A stretch of DNA of 50,147 bases, taken from JAAYCI01 sp031549285. Its GTDB lineage: Bacteria; Bacillota; Clostridia; Oscillospirales; Ruminococcaceae. The position numbers and the translations under genes are program-made. The notes below the pieces were generated by a model. That model was given only the letters and a program-made list of their open reading frames with translations, was not told the DNA's origin and made no database searches. Positions 43,391 through 50,147 of the stretch are shown here, piece by piece. Each line of letters begins with the position of its first letter. Position 1 is the first letter of the stretch. Location: NCBI GenBank assembly GCA_031549285.1, contig JAVBPZ010000018.1, positions 1 through 50,147 of the forward strand. Direction: 5' to 3'.

Positions 43391-43597
43391 TCGCCTTTAC
43401 TCCTTTGTCATTCCCGGCGCGGCATTGCCTTTCCGCCAAGAACCAGCCATATTCCTTATTTATGATGGTATATACGGTACCCGAAAGCGCAAAAAAACCT
43501 CCCTGCCACCGCATCCCACACTGCCTGCCGCACAAACAGCCCGCAATATCACAGAAGTATACCCCGATTTCCCCAGTGACGCAAGACTCAAAATTCC

Positions 43598-44149
43598 TCA
43601 AATCTTCGGCGCCAGTTTTGCCAGCCGCACATGGTCTTCCCACACGCCGTTCACTTCCAGGCACTTGCGCGAAATTCCCTCTTGCTCGAACCCCAGTTTT
43701 TCCGCCACCCGCAGCGAGGCCGTATTGCGCGGCATCACGTATATTTCTACGCGGTGCAGCCCCACATCCTCAAACGCCATGCGCAATATGCGGCGAACCG
43801 CCTCGGTGGCATATCCCTCGCCGGTGTGGTTTTCATCCATTTTGTATCCCAAAAAGCAAGACCAAAATGGCTTCCACAAAATATTGTTCAGTGCCACCGT
43901 ACCCACAATCTCATTGGTGCCCTTTGGCACCAGCCAATACCGGAATCCCGCCCCGGCGGCCGCGTTGTGCCGGTCGGCGGACAGCGCCCGGCGCACCTCG
44001 CCCAGGGCATAATGCCCCGCCTCGTGGCGGGACTCGCTCTTCTGAAAAAATTCCGCGTTCCGCCTGCCAAACTCCGCCGCCGCCTTCGCAAATTTCGGGT
44101 GCGACGCCACCAGCAGCAGCCGCTGGGTTTCGTACACTTTTTTCACCAT
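43598..44149 (-). CDS. RimJ/RimL-type GNAT acetyltransferase
   Basis: A 183-residue GNAT: MVKKVYETQRLLLV at the N-terminus, then GYKMDENHTGEGYATEAVRRIL (the acetyl-CoA loop) and VMPRNTASLRVAEKLGFEQEGI, the usual RimJ/L ending. It probably acetylates a protein N-terminus or a small amine; the substrate is unknown. It follows the methyltransferase gene by 6 nt and closes the ruv-containing cluster. Confidence 0.88.
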   Translation of the reverse strand: MVKKVYETQRLLLVASHPKFAKAAAEFGRRNAEFFQKSESRHEAGHYALGEVRRALSADRHNAAAGAGFRYWLVPKGTNEIVGTVALNNILWKPFWSCFLGYKMDENHTGEGYATEAVRRILRMAFEDVGLHRVEIYVMPRNTASLRVAEKLGFEQEGISRKCLEVNGVWEDHVRLAKLAPKI

Positions 44150-44155
44150 ACTTGT

Positions 44156-45022
44156 TCACCCCGCCGTCCACAGCGCGGTGCCGCCACACGGCAGCACCCC
44201 GCCACCGGCTGTCACCGGCAGGCCTATTTCGTCACTGGCCACCACCCCGCCATGTTTTGGCGCCAGCAGTTGGCGCAGCATATACCCCATCGACCCCGGC
44301 GCAATGCCGGTGGTATAGCTGTTTACCGCAAAAAACAGCGGCGTTTCGCTCAGCACCTCACAAGTAAGCGCCAGCAGCGGCCAAATCGCTTCCTCCAGCT
44401 TCCACACTTCGCCCCCCGGCCCGCGCCCATAGCTGGGTGGGTCCATAATCACCGCGTCGTAAAAATTCTCCCGGCGCTTTTCGCGCTCCACAAACTTGCG
44501 GCAATCGTCCACAATCCAGCGAATGGGTTTGTCCGCCAGACCACTGGCCGCGGCATTCTCCTTTGCCCAGGCCACCATACCTTTGCTGGCATCCACATGC
44601 GTCACCGCGGCGCCCGCCGCTGCCGTGGCCAGGGTGGCTCCGCCGGTATACCCAAACAGGTTCAGCACCTTCACCGGGCGGCCCGCCGTCTCTATCAGCC
44701 GCCGGTACGCGTCCCAGTTGACCGCCTGTTCCGGGAACACGCCGGTATGTTTAAACCCGGTGGGGCTGACGGTAAACTGCAAATCCTCATACGAAATCCG
44801 CCATTTTTCCGGCAGCGACTTTTTTGTTTCCCAGCTGCCGCCGCCTTTTTCACTGCGGTGGTAAATGGCATCCACCCGCGCCCACGCATCGCTGCGCCGT
44901 GGGGTCTGCCAGATCACCTGCGGGTCCGGCCGCTGCAGCAGCACCGCGCCCCAGCGTTCCAGCCGGTAGCCATCGGTAGCGTCCAGCAGTTCATATTCCC
45001 GCCAGCCGTCTGCGCTGCGCAT
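44156..45022 (-). CDS. Class I SAM methyltransferase (RlmI/RsmC-like C-terminal domain)
   Basis: A 288-residue methyltransferase. Motif I VLNLFGYTGGATLATAAAG and motif IV MDPPSYGRGPGGE are those of the RlmI/RlmK-type rRNA cytosine methyltransferases, but the N-terminal PUA domain of RlmI is missing. The early region resembles DGYRLERWGAVLLQRPDPQVIW, a typical SAM-dependent methyltransferase lead-in. Target RNA is unknown. Start at 45022; GGGGG lies 7 nt upstream. It is separated from ruvB by a palindrome-rich spacer of 190 nt. Confidence 0.85.
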   Translation of the reverse strand: MRSADGWREYELLDATDGYRLERWGAVLLQRPDPQVIWQTPRRSDAWARVDAIYHRSEKGGGSWETKKSLPEKWRISYEDLQFTVSPTGFKHTGVFPEQAVNWDAYRRLIETAGRPVKVLNLFGYTGGATLATAAAGAAVTHVDASKGMVAWAKENAAASGLADKPIRWIVDDCRKFVEREKRRENFYDAVIMDPPSYGRGPGGEVWKLEEAIWPLLALTCEVLSETPLFFAVNSYTTGIAPGSMGYMLRQLLAPKHGGVVASDEIGLPVTAGGGVLPCGGTALWTAG

Positions 45023-45105
45023 ATGCCTTCCCCCTTCGCTTTCGTTTACGTCCCTTTGGCCAGGTACGTTTTCTTTGTTGTCGCCTTTCCGGCACACCGC
45101 GCCCA

Positions 45106-45182
45106 CCGCCCGTGCCAAACGCCTGCGGCGTTTGCCTGCCCTGCGGGCAGTCCGGCGAAACACGTTTCGCCGGCACGGGCGG
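45106..45182. repeat. Cloverleaf-like nested palindromic element
   Basis: A perfect 11-bp outer inverted repeat, CCGCCCGTGCC (45106-45116) and GGCACGGGCGG (45172-45182), encloses three adjoining hairpins: AAACGCC-TGC-GGCGTTT, CTGCC-CTG-CGGGCAG and CGGCGAAA-CACG-TTTCGCCG. The whole 77 nt can fold as a four-armed structure. It lies between ruvB and the methyltransferase gene. Function unknown. Confidence 0.7.
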
Positions 45183-45214
45183 CCACAGCAGGCTTGCCTA
45201 TCAAAACCGGCGCC

Positions 45215-46297
45215 CTATCCTTTCAAAAGCTCTTCCAGCGTCTGCTGGCCGGGCGCCTCGGCAGCGTTTTCCGGCACAGACAACCCCAGATGCCGGTACG
45301 CCAGCTGCGTGACACACCGTCCGCGGTTGGTGCGTGCCAAAAAGCCCATCTGCATCAGGTATGGCTCGCACACGTCCTCTATGGTCACCGCCTCTTCGCC
45401 TATCGCCGCCGCCAGCGTGTCCAGCCCTACCGGCCCGCCACTATACATTTCTACAATCGCCCGCAACAGCCGGCGGTCCAGGCTGTCCAGGCCCGTCTCG
45501 TCTATCTCCATCTTGTCCAGCGCATACTTTGCGGCCTCGGTATCCACCGTCTGCTTACCCATCACCATCGCAAAATCCCGCACCCGCTTCAGCAGGCGGT
45601 TCGCCACACGCGGCGTACCACGGCTGCGCCGGGCTATCTCCTCGGCGCCGTCCTCATTGCATGGCACGTCCAGTATCCGGGCCGACCGCCGTACAATCTC
45701 ACCCAGTTCCGCCGGGCTATACATTTCCAGTTTTAATAGTACGCCGAACCGGTCGCGCAGCGGGCCGGTCATCTGCCCCGCCCGCGTGGTGGCGCCTATC
45801 AGCGTAAACGGCGGCAGGTTGATGCGAATCGACTGTGCGCTGGGCCCTTTGCCAATCATGATATCCAGCGCGTAATCCTCCAGCGCAGGGTACAAGACCT
45901 CCTCCACCTGGCGGGACAGGCGGTGTATTTCATCTATAAACAGCACGTCGCCTTCCTGCAGGTTGGTCAGCAGCGCCGCCAGATCCCCCGGTTTTTCTAT
46001 GGCGGGGCCGCTGGTTACGCGGAACTGCACCCCCATCTCGTGCGCAACAATGCCTGCCAGCGTGGTTTTCCCCAGGCCCGGCGGTCCATACAGCAGCAGG
46101 TGATCCAGCGCTTCTTCGCGCATTTTTGCCGCTTCCAAATACACAGACAGGTTCTCTTTCGCCTTTTTCTGCCCGATATATTCTTCCAGCGTCTTGGGCC
46201 GTAGCGAGGTCTCCACCTCAAAATCTTCCACTTCCACCTCGGGCGAAACCAGGCGCTCGTCCTCGCGTTCCCGCTGGTCTGTTGGGTTTATCGCCAT
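45215..46297 (-). CDS. ruvB: Holliday junction branch-migration ATPase
   Basis: RuvB is the hexameric motor that, with RuvA, moves Holliday junctions during recombinational repair. The 360-residue protein has SLRPKTLEEYIGQ, Walker A LYGPPGLGKTTLAG, Walker B VLFIDEIHRL, the arginine-finger region and GATTRAG, and the C-terminal winged helix (GGPVGLDTLAAAIGE). It starts 2 nt from the ruvA stop region (46300) and so is coupled to it. Confidence 0.98.
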   Translation of the reverse strand: MAINPTDQREREDERLVSPEVEVEDFEVETSLRPKTLEEYIGQKKAKENLSVYLEAAKMREEALDHLLLYGPPGLGKTTLAGIVAHEMGVQFRVTSGPAIEKPGDLAALLTNLQEGDVLFIDEIHRLSRQVEEVLYPALEDYALDIMIGKGPSAQSIRINLPPFTLIGATTRAGQMTGPLRDRFGVLLKLEMYSPAELGEIVRRSARILDVPCNEDGAEEIARRSRGTPRVANRLLKRVRDFAMVMGKQTVDTEAAKYALDKMEIDETGLDSLDRRLLRAIVEMYSGGPVGLDTLAAAIGEEAVTIEDVCEPYLMQMGFLARTNRGRCVTQLAYRHLGLSVPENAAEAPGQQTLEELLKG

Positions 46298-46299
46298 GG

Positions 46300-46908
46300 T
46301 TATCCTCCTCCGCTCATGCCCCGCAGCGCCAGGCGAATGATCTCCGCCGTGGGCAATGTCGGGTCTATCTGCGCAACGGCCGCCGCCGCCTCACTCTGGG
46401 TATACCCCAGGCTGGCCAGCGCCGCCACCGCCTGCGCGGTGCCGCCGGCCTGTGGCAGGCTGACCGCCGCCACGTCCGCCATAGACAGGCCGCCCGCGCC
46501 AAAACCTTTGGCCACCTTGTCCTTCAGCTCCAGTACCAGCCGCTGGGCCAGCTTTGGCCCCACACCGTTGGCCGCCGTAAACGCCTTGTGGTCGCCGGCG
46601 CTTACCGCCAGCGCAATGTTCCCCGGCGACAAGGCGCTTAAAATAGCCAGGCCGACCTTTGGCCCCACGCCGGACACACTGGTCAGCGTAATAAACATCT
46701 CGCGCCCTTCCCGCGCGGCAAAGCCAAACAGGGAAACATCATTGTCGGAAATATGCAGATAGGTATACAGGGTGGCTTCCTCGCCCACCGCGGGCAGCGC
46801 GCCAATATCCGGCACCGGCATACCTACCAGATAGCCCACCCCGCCGCACTCCACCACCGCGCTGCCGGGCACCTTTTCCAGAATCCTTCCGGTCAGTGAG
46901 TAGATCAT
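46300..46908 (-). CDS. ruvA: Holliday junction DNA-binding protein
   Basis: RuvA binds the four-way junction and recruits RuvB. The 202-residue protein has an OB-like N-terminal domain (MIYSLTGRILEK...YTYLHISDNDVSLFGF), two helix-hairpin-helix segments (FITLTSVSGVGPKVGLAIL and GVGPKLAQRLVLEL) and the C-terminal three-helix domain that touches RuvB. AAGGAGG lies 6 nt before the ATG at 46908. The longer frame upstream is not used. Confidence 0.97.
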   Translation of the reverse strand: MIYSLTGRILEKVPGSAVVECGGVGYLVGMPVPDIGALPAVGEEATLYTYLHISDNDVSLFGFAAREGREMFITLTSVSGVGPKVGLAILSALSPGNIALAVSAGDHKAFTAANGVGPKLAQRLVLELKDKVAKGFGAGGLSMADVAAVSLPQAGGTAQAVAALASLGYTQSEAAAAVAQIDPTLPTAEIIRLALRGMSGGG

Positions 46909-47003
46909 CCCTGCCTCCTTTGCTGCTGGGCGCAGCCAAAACCTCTCCCGTTTACTCTCGCTCAGGGCAACACCGCACAATGGCGTATGCCGCTACTGTT
47001 GCC

Positions 47004-47525
47004 TTAGTAATAGCCCATCTGCTTGCGCCGCGTCTCGGTCTTGCCAAACATCAGGCTGCCGGCGGAGTGCGCGTGACACAACGCAATCGCCAGCGCATCC
47101 GCCGCGTCATCCGGTTTCGGTACCTCGGAAAGTGACAACAGCCGCCGCGTCATCTCCTGCACCTGTTTCTTGGTGGCTTTTCCATACCCCGCCACACTCT
47201 GTTTCACCTGCAGCGGCGAATATTCAAAAATAGGCACCGCCGCCTGCTTCGCCGCCAGCAAAATCACGCCGCGCGCCTCGGCTACCGACACCGCTGTTTT
47301 CTGGTTTGTGGTAAAAAACAACGTTTCCACCGCCATGGCGTCCGGCTTGTACTGTGCCAATAATGACTGTAAATCGTCGTAAACCTCTACCAACCGGTCC
47401 TCGAACGCGGTGTGGGCCGGGGTGGTAATGGCGCCAAACGTAACCGGGGTCATGCCGCTTTTGCCGGAATCCAGCACGGCATAGCCCACAATGGCATAGC
47501 CCGGGTCCAGCCCCAACACCCGCAT
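47004..47525 (-). CDS. ruvC: Crossover junction endodeoxyribonuclease
   Basis: RuvC cuts Holliday junctions. The 173-residue protein has the first active-site Asp in LGLDPG (Asp7), the Glu in MAVETLFF, and the C-terminal PDDAADALAIALCH with the last two acidic residues; the usual Lys-containing GYGKATKKQVQEMT stretch is present. The start at 47525 follows AAAGGAGG at 7 nt. First gene of ruvC-ruvA-ruvB; the 96-nt gap to ruvA is longer than the other junctions here. Confidence 0.97.
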   Translation of the reverse strand: MRVLGLDPGYAIVGYAVLDSGKSGMTPVTFGAITTPAHTAFEDRLVEVYDDLQSLLAQYKPDAMAVETLFFTTNQKTAVSVAEARGVILLAAKQAAVPIFEYSPLQVKQSVAGYGKATKKQVQEMTRRLLSLSEVPKPDDAADALAIALCHAHSAGSLMFGKTETRRKQMGYY

Positions 47526-47570
47526 AGCTACCCCTCCTTTGGCACACATGAACGTATTGTAAACTATATT

Positions 47571-47599
47571 ATTATACCACAACCCCCTGCCTGCCACAA
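47571..47599 (-). promoter_or_regulatory. Promoter of the ruvCAB genes
   Basis: Minus-strand TTGTGG, 17-nt spacer, TATAAT. The -10 is perfect and the -35 weak. Confidence 0.6.
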
Positions 47600-47637
47600 T
47601 AACTACCCCGCGCTCCCAAGAAAAAGGCGCCTAGCAT

Positions 47638-47659
47638 AAATATCGTATATTCGATATTT
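47638..47659. promoter_or_regulatory. AT-rich palindrome in the ruvC/ktrB divergent region
   Basis: AAATATCG-TATATT-CGATATTT, a perfect 8-bp inverted repeat with a 6-nt centre. It lies between the two divergent promoters and may be an operator; no T-run follows for a terminator. Confidence 0.4.
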
Positions 47660-47713
47660 AATCATCTCCTTTGTTTTGTCTGCCACGCCCTGCCGCCGTG
47701 ACAAAAAAACCTC

Positions 47714-47741
47714 TTGCTTCCCGCGCCATTTATGGTAGAAT
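47714..47741 (+). promoter_or_regulatory. Promoter of ktrB
   Basis: TTGCTT, 16-nt spacer, TAGAAT, about 80 nt before the coding start. Confidence 0.5.
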
Positions 47742-47820
47742 ATGGGGTAAATTCCCTTGGTTTTCTTTTATCCTGTTCCGTCACCATACAAATACTCGCA
47801 GAAATGAAGGCCACACCATC

Positions 47821-49254
47821 ATGGACACCAGCCAAACGGACAAAAATCCCAAAAAACCAGCTGCCCGCCGGCACTTTCATCTGTCGCCACCACAAACCAT
47901 CACCCTCAGCTTCGCCGCTATGATTCTTATTGGCGCGTCGCTGCTTACCCTTCCGTTTGCCAGCAAATCCGGCGAAAGTGTTGGTTTTTTGAATGCGCTG
48001 TTCACCGCTACCTCGGCCAACTGCGTCACCGGGCTGGTGGTGGTAAACACCCTGGTCCACTGGACGGCATTCGGTAAGGTGGTCATTCTGGCGCTCATCC
48101 AGTTAGGCGGCCTCGGCTTTATCACGGTGCTCACCGTCACCATGATGGTGTTCCGCCGCCGCATCTCGCTGCGGGACCGTATGGTCATTCAAACATCTTT
48201 TAACCAAGAAAATGTCGGCGGCATGGTAAAGCTCATCCGTAAGGTCATCTTCGTCACCTTCATTTCCGAAGGCATCGGCAGCGTGCTGCTGTTCATCGCC
48301 TTTTTCACCAGCGGCACCATGACCCTGTGGGAATCCATTTACAAAGGCGTCTTTCACTCGGTTTCCGCCTTCTGCAACGCCGGATTTGACATCATCGGTA
48401 TGGATAGCCTGGCTCCCTTCCGGGATAACCTGCTGGTCAATTTCACCATCATGTCGCTTATTGTTGTGGGCGGGCTGGGCTTCCCGGTCTGGGTAAACAT
48501 CATGAACACCGCCAAAAAGGAATCAGAGCAAAAGCGCAGCCTGCGGCACCGGTTTGCCCGGCTGGCTGCACACACCAAAATTGTTTTGCTGCTCACTGCT
48601 GTGCTTATCTTGGGCGGCACAGGCCTGTTTCTGCTAATCGAATGGAGCAACCCCGCCACGCTGGGGACGCTGCCGGTGCATGAAAAAATCTTGGCCGCGC
48701 TGTTCCAGTCGGTCACGCTGCGCACCGCCGGTTTTTTCACCATCCCGCAGGGCGGCTTGTATGATATTTCCAAATTTATCTCCAGTATCCTGATGATCAT
48801 CGGCGGCTCGCCCGCCGGCACCGCGGGCGGCATAAAAACCATTACGCTGGGCATCGTGGTCATTGCCATGCTCTCGGTGCTGCGCGGCCGGAACCGCCTG
48901 GAGGCATTCGGCCGCACCCTGCCGCTGGATCTGCTGCAAAAGGCCCTCACGGTCATCGCCACCATGCTTACCATTGTGCTCGGCGCCACCTTCATCCTGC
49001 ATTTTACCGAGGCCGCCAGCACCTTCCCCCATGGCTTCCTGGACCTGTTGTACGAGGTCTCTTCCGCCTCCGGCACGGTGGGGGTCACCACCGGCATCAC
49101 GCCATACCTGTCCGTCGCGGGCAAAATCACCCTCATTTTGTGCATGTTCCTGGGGCGCCTTGGACCCATCACGGTGGTGGTCGCGCTGAATATGCGCCTG
49201 CACGCAAACTCGGACGCCCTCACCTACCCCACCGAACGGGTCATCATCGGTTAA
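47821..49254 (+). CDS. ktrB: Potassium uptake channel subunit (KtrB/TrkH family)
   Basis: A 477-residue membrane protein of the TrkH/KtrB group with four M1-P-M2 units. Each pore loop is visible: ALFTATSANCVTGL, HSVSAFCNAGFD, QSVTLRTAGFF and EVSSASGTVGVTTG, each with the filter Gly or its position. The region GGSPAGTAGGIKT after the third unit is the flexible gating loop of this family. The start at 47821 has AAGG 10 nt upstream; the open frame runs further upstream into the promoter and is not used. With KtrA it takes up K+ (and may use Na+ or ATP/ADP signals). Confidence 0.95.
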   Translation: MDTSQTDKNPKKPAARRHFHLSPPQTITLSFAAMILIGASLLTLPFASKSGESVGFLNALFTATSANCVTGLVVVNTLVHWTAFGKVVILALIQLGGLGFITVLTVTMMVFRRRISLRDRMVIQTSFNQENVGGMVKLIRKVIFVTFISEGIGSVLLFIAFFTSGTMTLWESIYKGVFHSVSAFCNAGFDIIGMDSLAPFRDNLLVNFTIMSLIVVGGLGFPVWVNIMNTAKKESEQKRSLRHRFARLAAHTKIVLLLTAVLILGGTGLFLLIEWSNPATLGTLPVHEKILAALFQSVTLRTAGFFTIPQGGLYDISKFISSILMIIGGSPAGTAGGIKTITLGIVVIAMLSVLRGRNRLEAFGRTLPLDLLQKALTVIATMLTIVLGATFILHFTEAASTFPHGFLDLLYEVSSASGTVGVTTGITPYLSVAGKITLILCMFLGRLGPITVVVALNMRLHANSDALTYPTERVIIG

Positions 49255-49316
49255 TTCCACCGCCGGTACCATGCGGCATACTACTATATTAAAGCTACTA
49301 AAGAGGGATTGTTATT

Positions 49317-49955
49317 ATGGCAATGAAAATGAAAAACACACAGTTCGCGGTGCTGGGCCTGGGCCAGTTTGGCATGAGCATGGTGCAAACCCTGTCCCAT
49401 TTCAACGTCAATATTTTAGCCTGTGACAAGGATGCCTCCCGCGTGCACGAGGCGGTGGAACTTGCCACACAGGCACTGCAGGCGGATATCGCCGACGAGG
49501 CCGCGCTGGAGGACCTGGGCCTCGGCAACTTCGACGTGGTCATCATTGCCATGGGCGAAGATTTCGAGGCTTCGCTGCTGGCCACCATGGTGGCCAAGGA
49601 GCAGGGTTCCAAACACGTGCTGGTAAAGGCGCAGGGTCCCCGGCAAAAGAAAATCCTGGAAAGCATCGGGGCCGACCATGTGGTGCTGCCGGAACGCGAC
49701 ATGGGCGCAAAAATCGCGCTGAATCTTGTCAGCTCCAACCTGCGGGATTACGTGGAAGAATCGGACCATTTCTTCATCACCGAAATGCACCCCTTTGACG
49801 ACTGGGTGGATAAAACCATCGGCGAAAGCCGCATCAATGCCCAGCACAACCTGATGGTGCTGGCCATCCGCCGCGGCGACAAAATCATCGGGCCGGTCAC
49901 CTCGGACCAGCTCATCAAAAAAGACGACCTGCTGGTGGTGCTCAGCGAGCGCTGA
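49317..49955 (+). CDS. ktrA: KtrA/TrkA-type regulatory RCK protein
   Basis: A 212-residue cytosolic protein that forms the octameric gating ring of KtrB. The N-terminal RCK_N Rossmann domain has VLGLGQFGMSM (residues ~12-22) with acidic residues at the end of the second strand (ACDKD); an RCK_C domain follows (about 130-212). Such rings bind ATP/ADP or c-di-AMP at RCK_C in relatives. It lies 62 nt after ktrB and should be co-transcribed. AGAGG lies about 10 nt before ATG. Confidence 0.95.
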   Translation: MAMKMKNTQFAVLGLGQFGMSMVQTLSHFNVNILACDKDASRVHEAVELATQALQADIADEAALEDLGLGNFDVVIIAMGEDFEASLLATMVAKEQGSKHVLVKAQGPRQKKILESIGADHVVLPERDMGAKIALNLVSSNLRDYVEESDHFFITEMHPFDDWVDKTIGESRINAQHNLMVLAIRRGDKIIGPVTSDQLIKKDDLLVVLSER

Positions 49956-50009
49956 GTACCCGTTCTTCACCGCCATACAGCCACCCGTTCTGCATGCATA
50001 GGCCCCCGT

Positions 50010-50097
50010 CATGACCACCCGCTCAGCGGGTGGCTTGCTCAGCGCCTGGAAGGCGCTGGTACCGGCCGGCGCCTGAGGGCGCACCGAAAAGGTCATG
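50010..50097. repeat. Nested palindromic element at the window end
   Basis: An outer inverted repeat CATGACC (50010-50016) and GGTCATG (50091-50097) encloses three hairpins: CCACCCGCT/AGCGGGTGG, CAGCGCC/GGCGCTG and GCGCC/GGCGC. A fourth hairpin, GCCGTT-GAAACGGC, lies beyond at 50121-50134. The region to 50147 is non-coding and is cut by the window end. It may be a repeat element or the left end of an IS200/IS605-type element, whose transposase gene would lie outside. Confidence 0.55.
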
Positions 50098-50147
50098 TCT
50101 CTTGCATCTCTTGCCCTGCCGCCGTTGAAACGGCAAAACTGCTCTTT

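Noticed and set aside
1..50147. CRISPR arrays, rRNA genes, prophage structural genes
   Set aside because: No regularly spaced direct repeats, no rRNA-like sequence and no phage structural or integrase genes were seen in the window.

Overview
The window looks like chromosomal DNA from a GC-rich, low-motility-gene Gram-positive Clostridia, most likely an Oscillospirales/Ruminococcaceae-type gut bacterium. The reasons are Firmicutes-style Shine-Dalgarno sites and consensus SigA promoters, two T-box leaders, an M-box leader, many GTG/TTG starts, ClpE, an ECF transporter module, KtrAB and DUF1538/DUF5711-type proteins. The genus cannot be fixed from the sequence alone. Most genes lie on the minus strand.

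Region by region. 1-1.8 kb: the N-terminal part of an MgtA-type Mg2+ P-type ATPase behind a Mg2+-sensing M-box leader. 1.8-9.3 kb: a small membrane protein, then the valine/leucine/isoleucine operon ilvB-ilvN-GNAT-ilvC-membrane protein-ilvD, driven from a consensus promoter and a T-box. 9.4-13.2 kb: a DUF815 AAA ATPase, a methyltransferase and ilvA, the last behind its own T-box. 13.3-15.7 kb: a DUF1538 membrane protein and a protein made of two fused PII-like domains. 15.9-21.4 kb: separate parts of one likely phosphorelay, namely a free HPt protein, a REC/HD-GYP regulator and a large PAS/GAF hybrid histidine kinase. 21.5-22.9 kb: a Gpi18/PIG-M-like GT-C glycosyltransferase.

23-32.4 kb: a complete xylose system (xylA, a LacI-family regulator, a ChvE/MmsA/MmsB sugar ABC transporter, xylB). 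Five copies of a GTGC-NCGN-GCAC palindrome sit at its three control regions and suggest one local regulon. 32.7-33.8 kb: an acyltransferase-3 membrane protein. 34-34.85 kb: an AT-rich mini-cassette with inverted-repeat ends beside tRNA-Gly(TCC), plus other tRNA-3'-end-like scars. 34.9-43.4 kb: clpE, a CvpA-like protein, a DUF5711-like protein, truA and ecfT-ecfA2-ecfA1. 43.6-47.5 kb: ruvC-ruvA-ruvB, a methyltransferase and a GNAT acetyltransferase. 47.8-50 kb: ktrB-ktrA potassium uptake, then a palindrome-rich tail cut by the window end.

The most unusual items are the low-GC cassette at the tRNA gene, the DUF1538/tandem-PII pair, the shared xylose operator, uncharacterised genes translationally coupled inside the ilv operon, and three intergenic elements in which an outer inverted repeat encloses two or three small hairpins. 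Functions are assigned from motifs read by eye; no database search was run.
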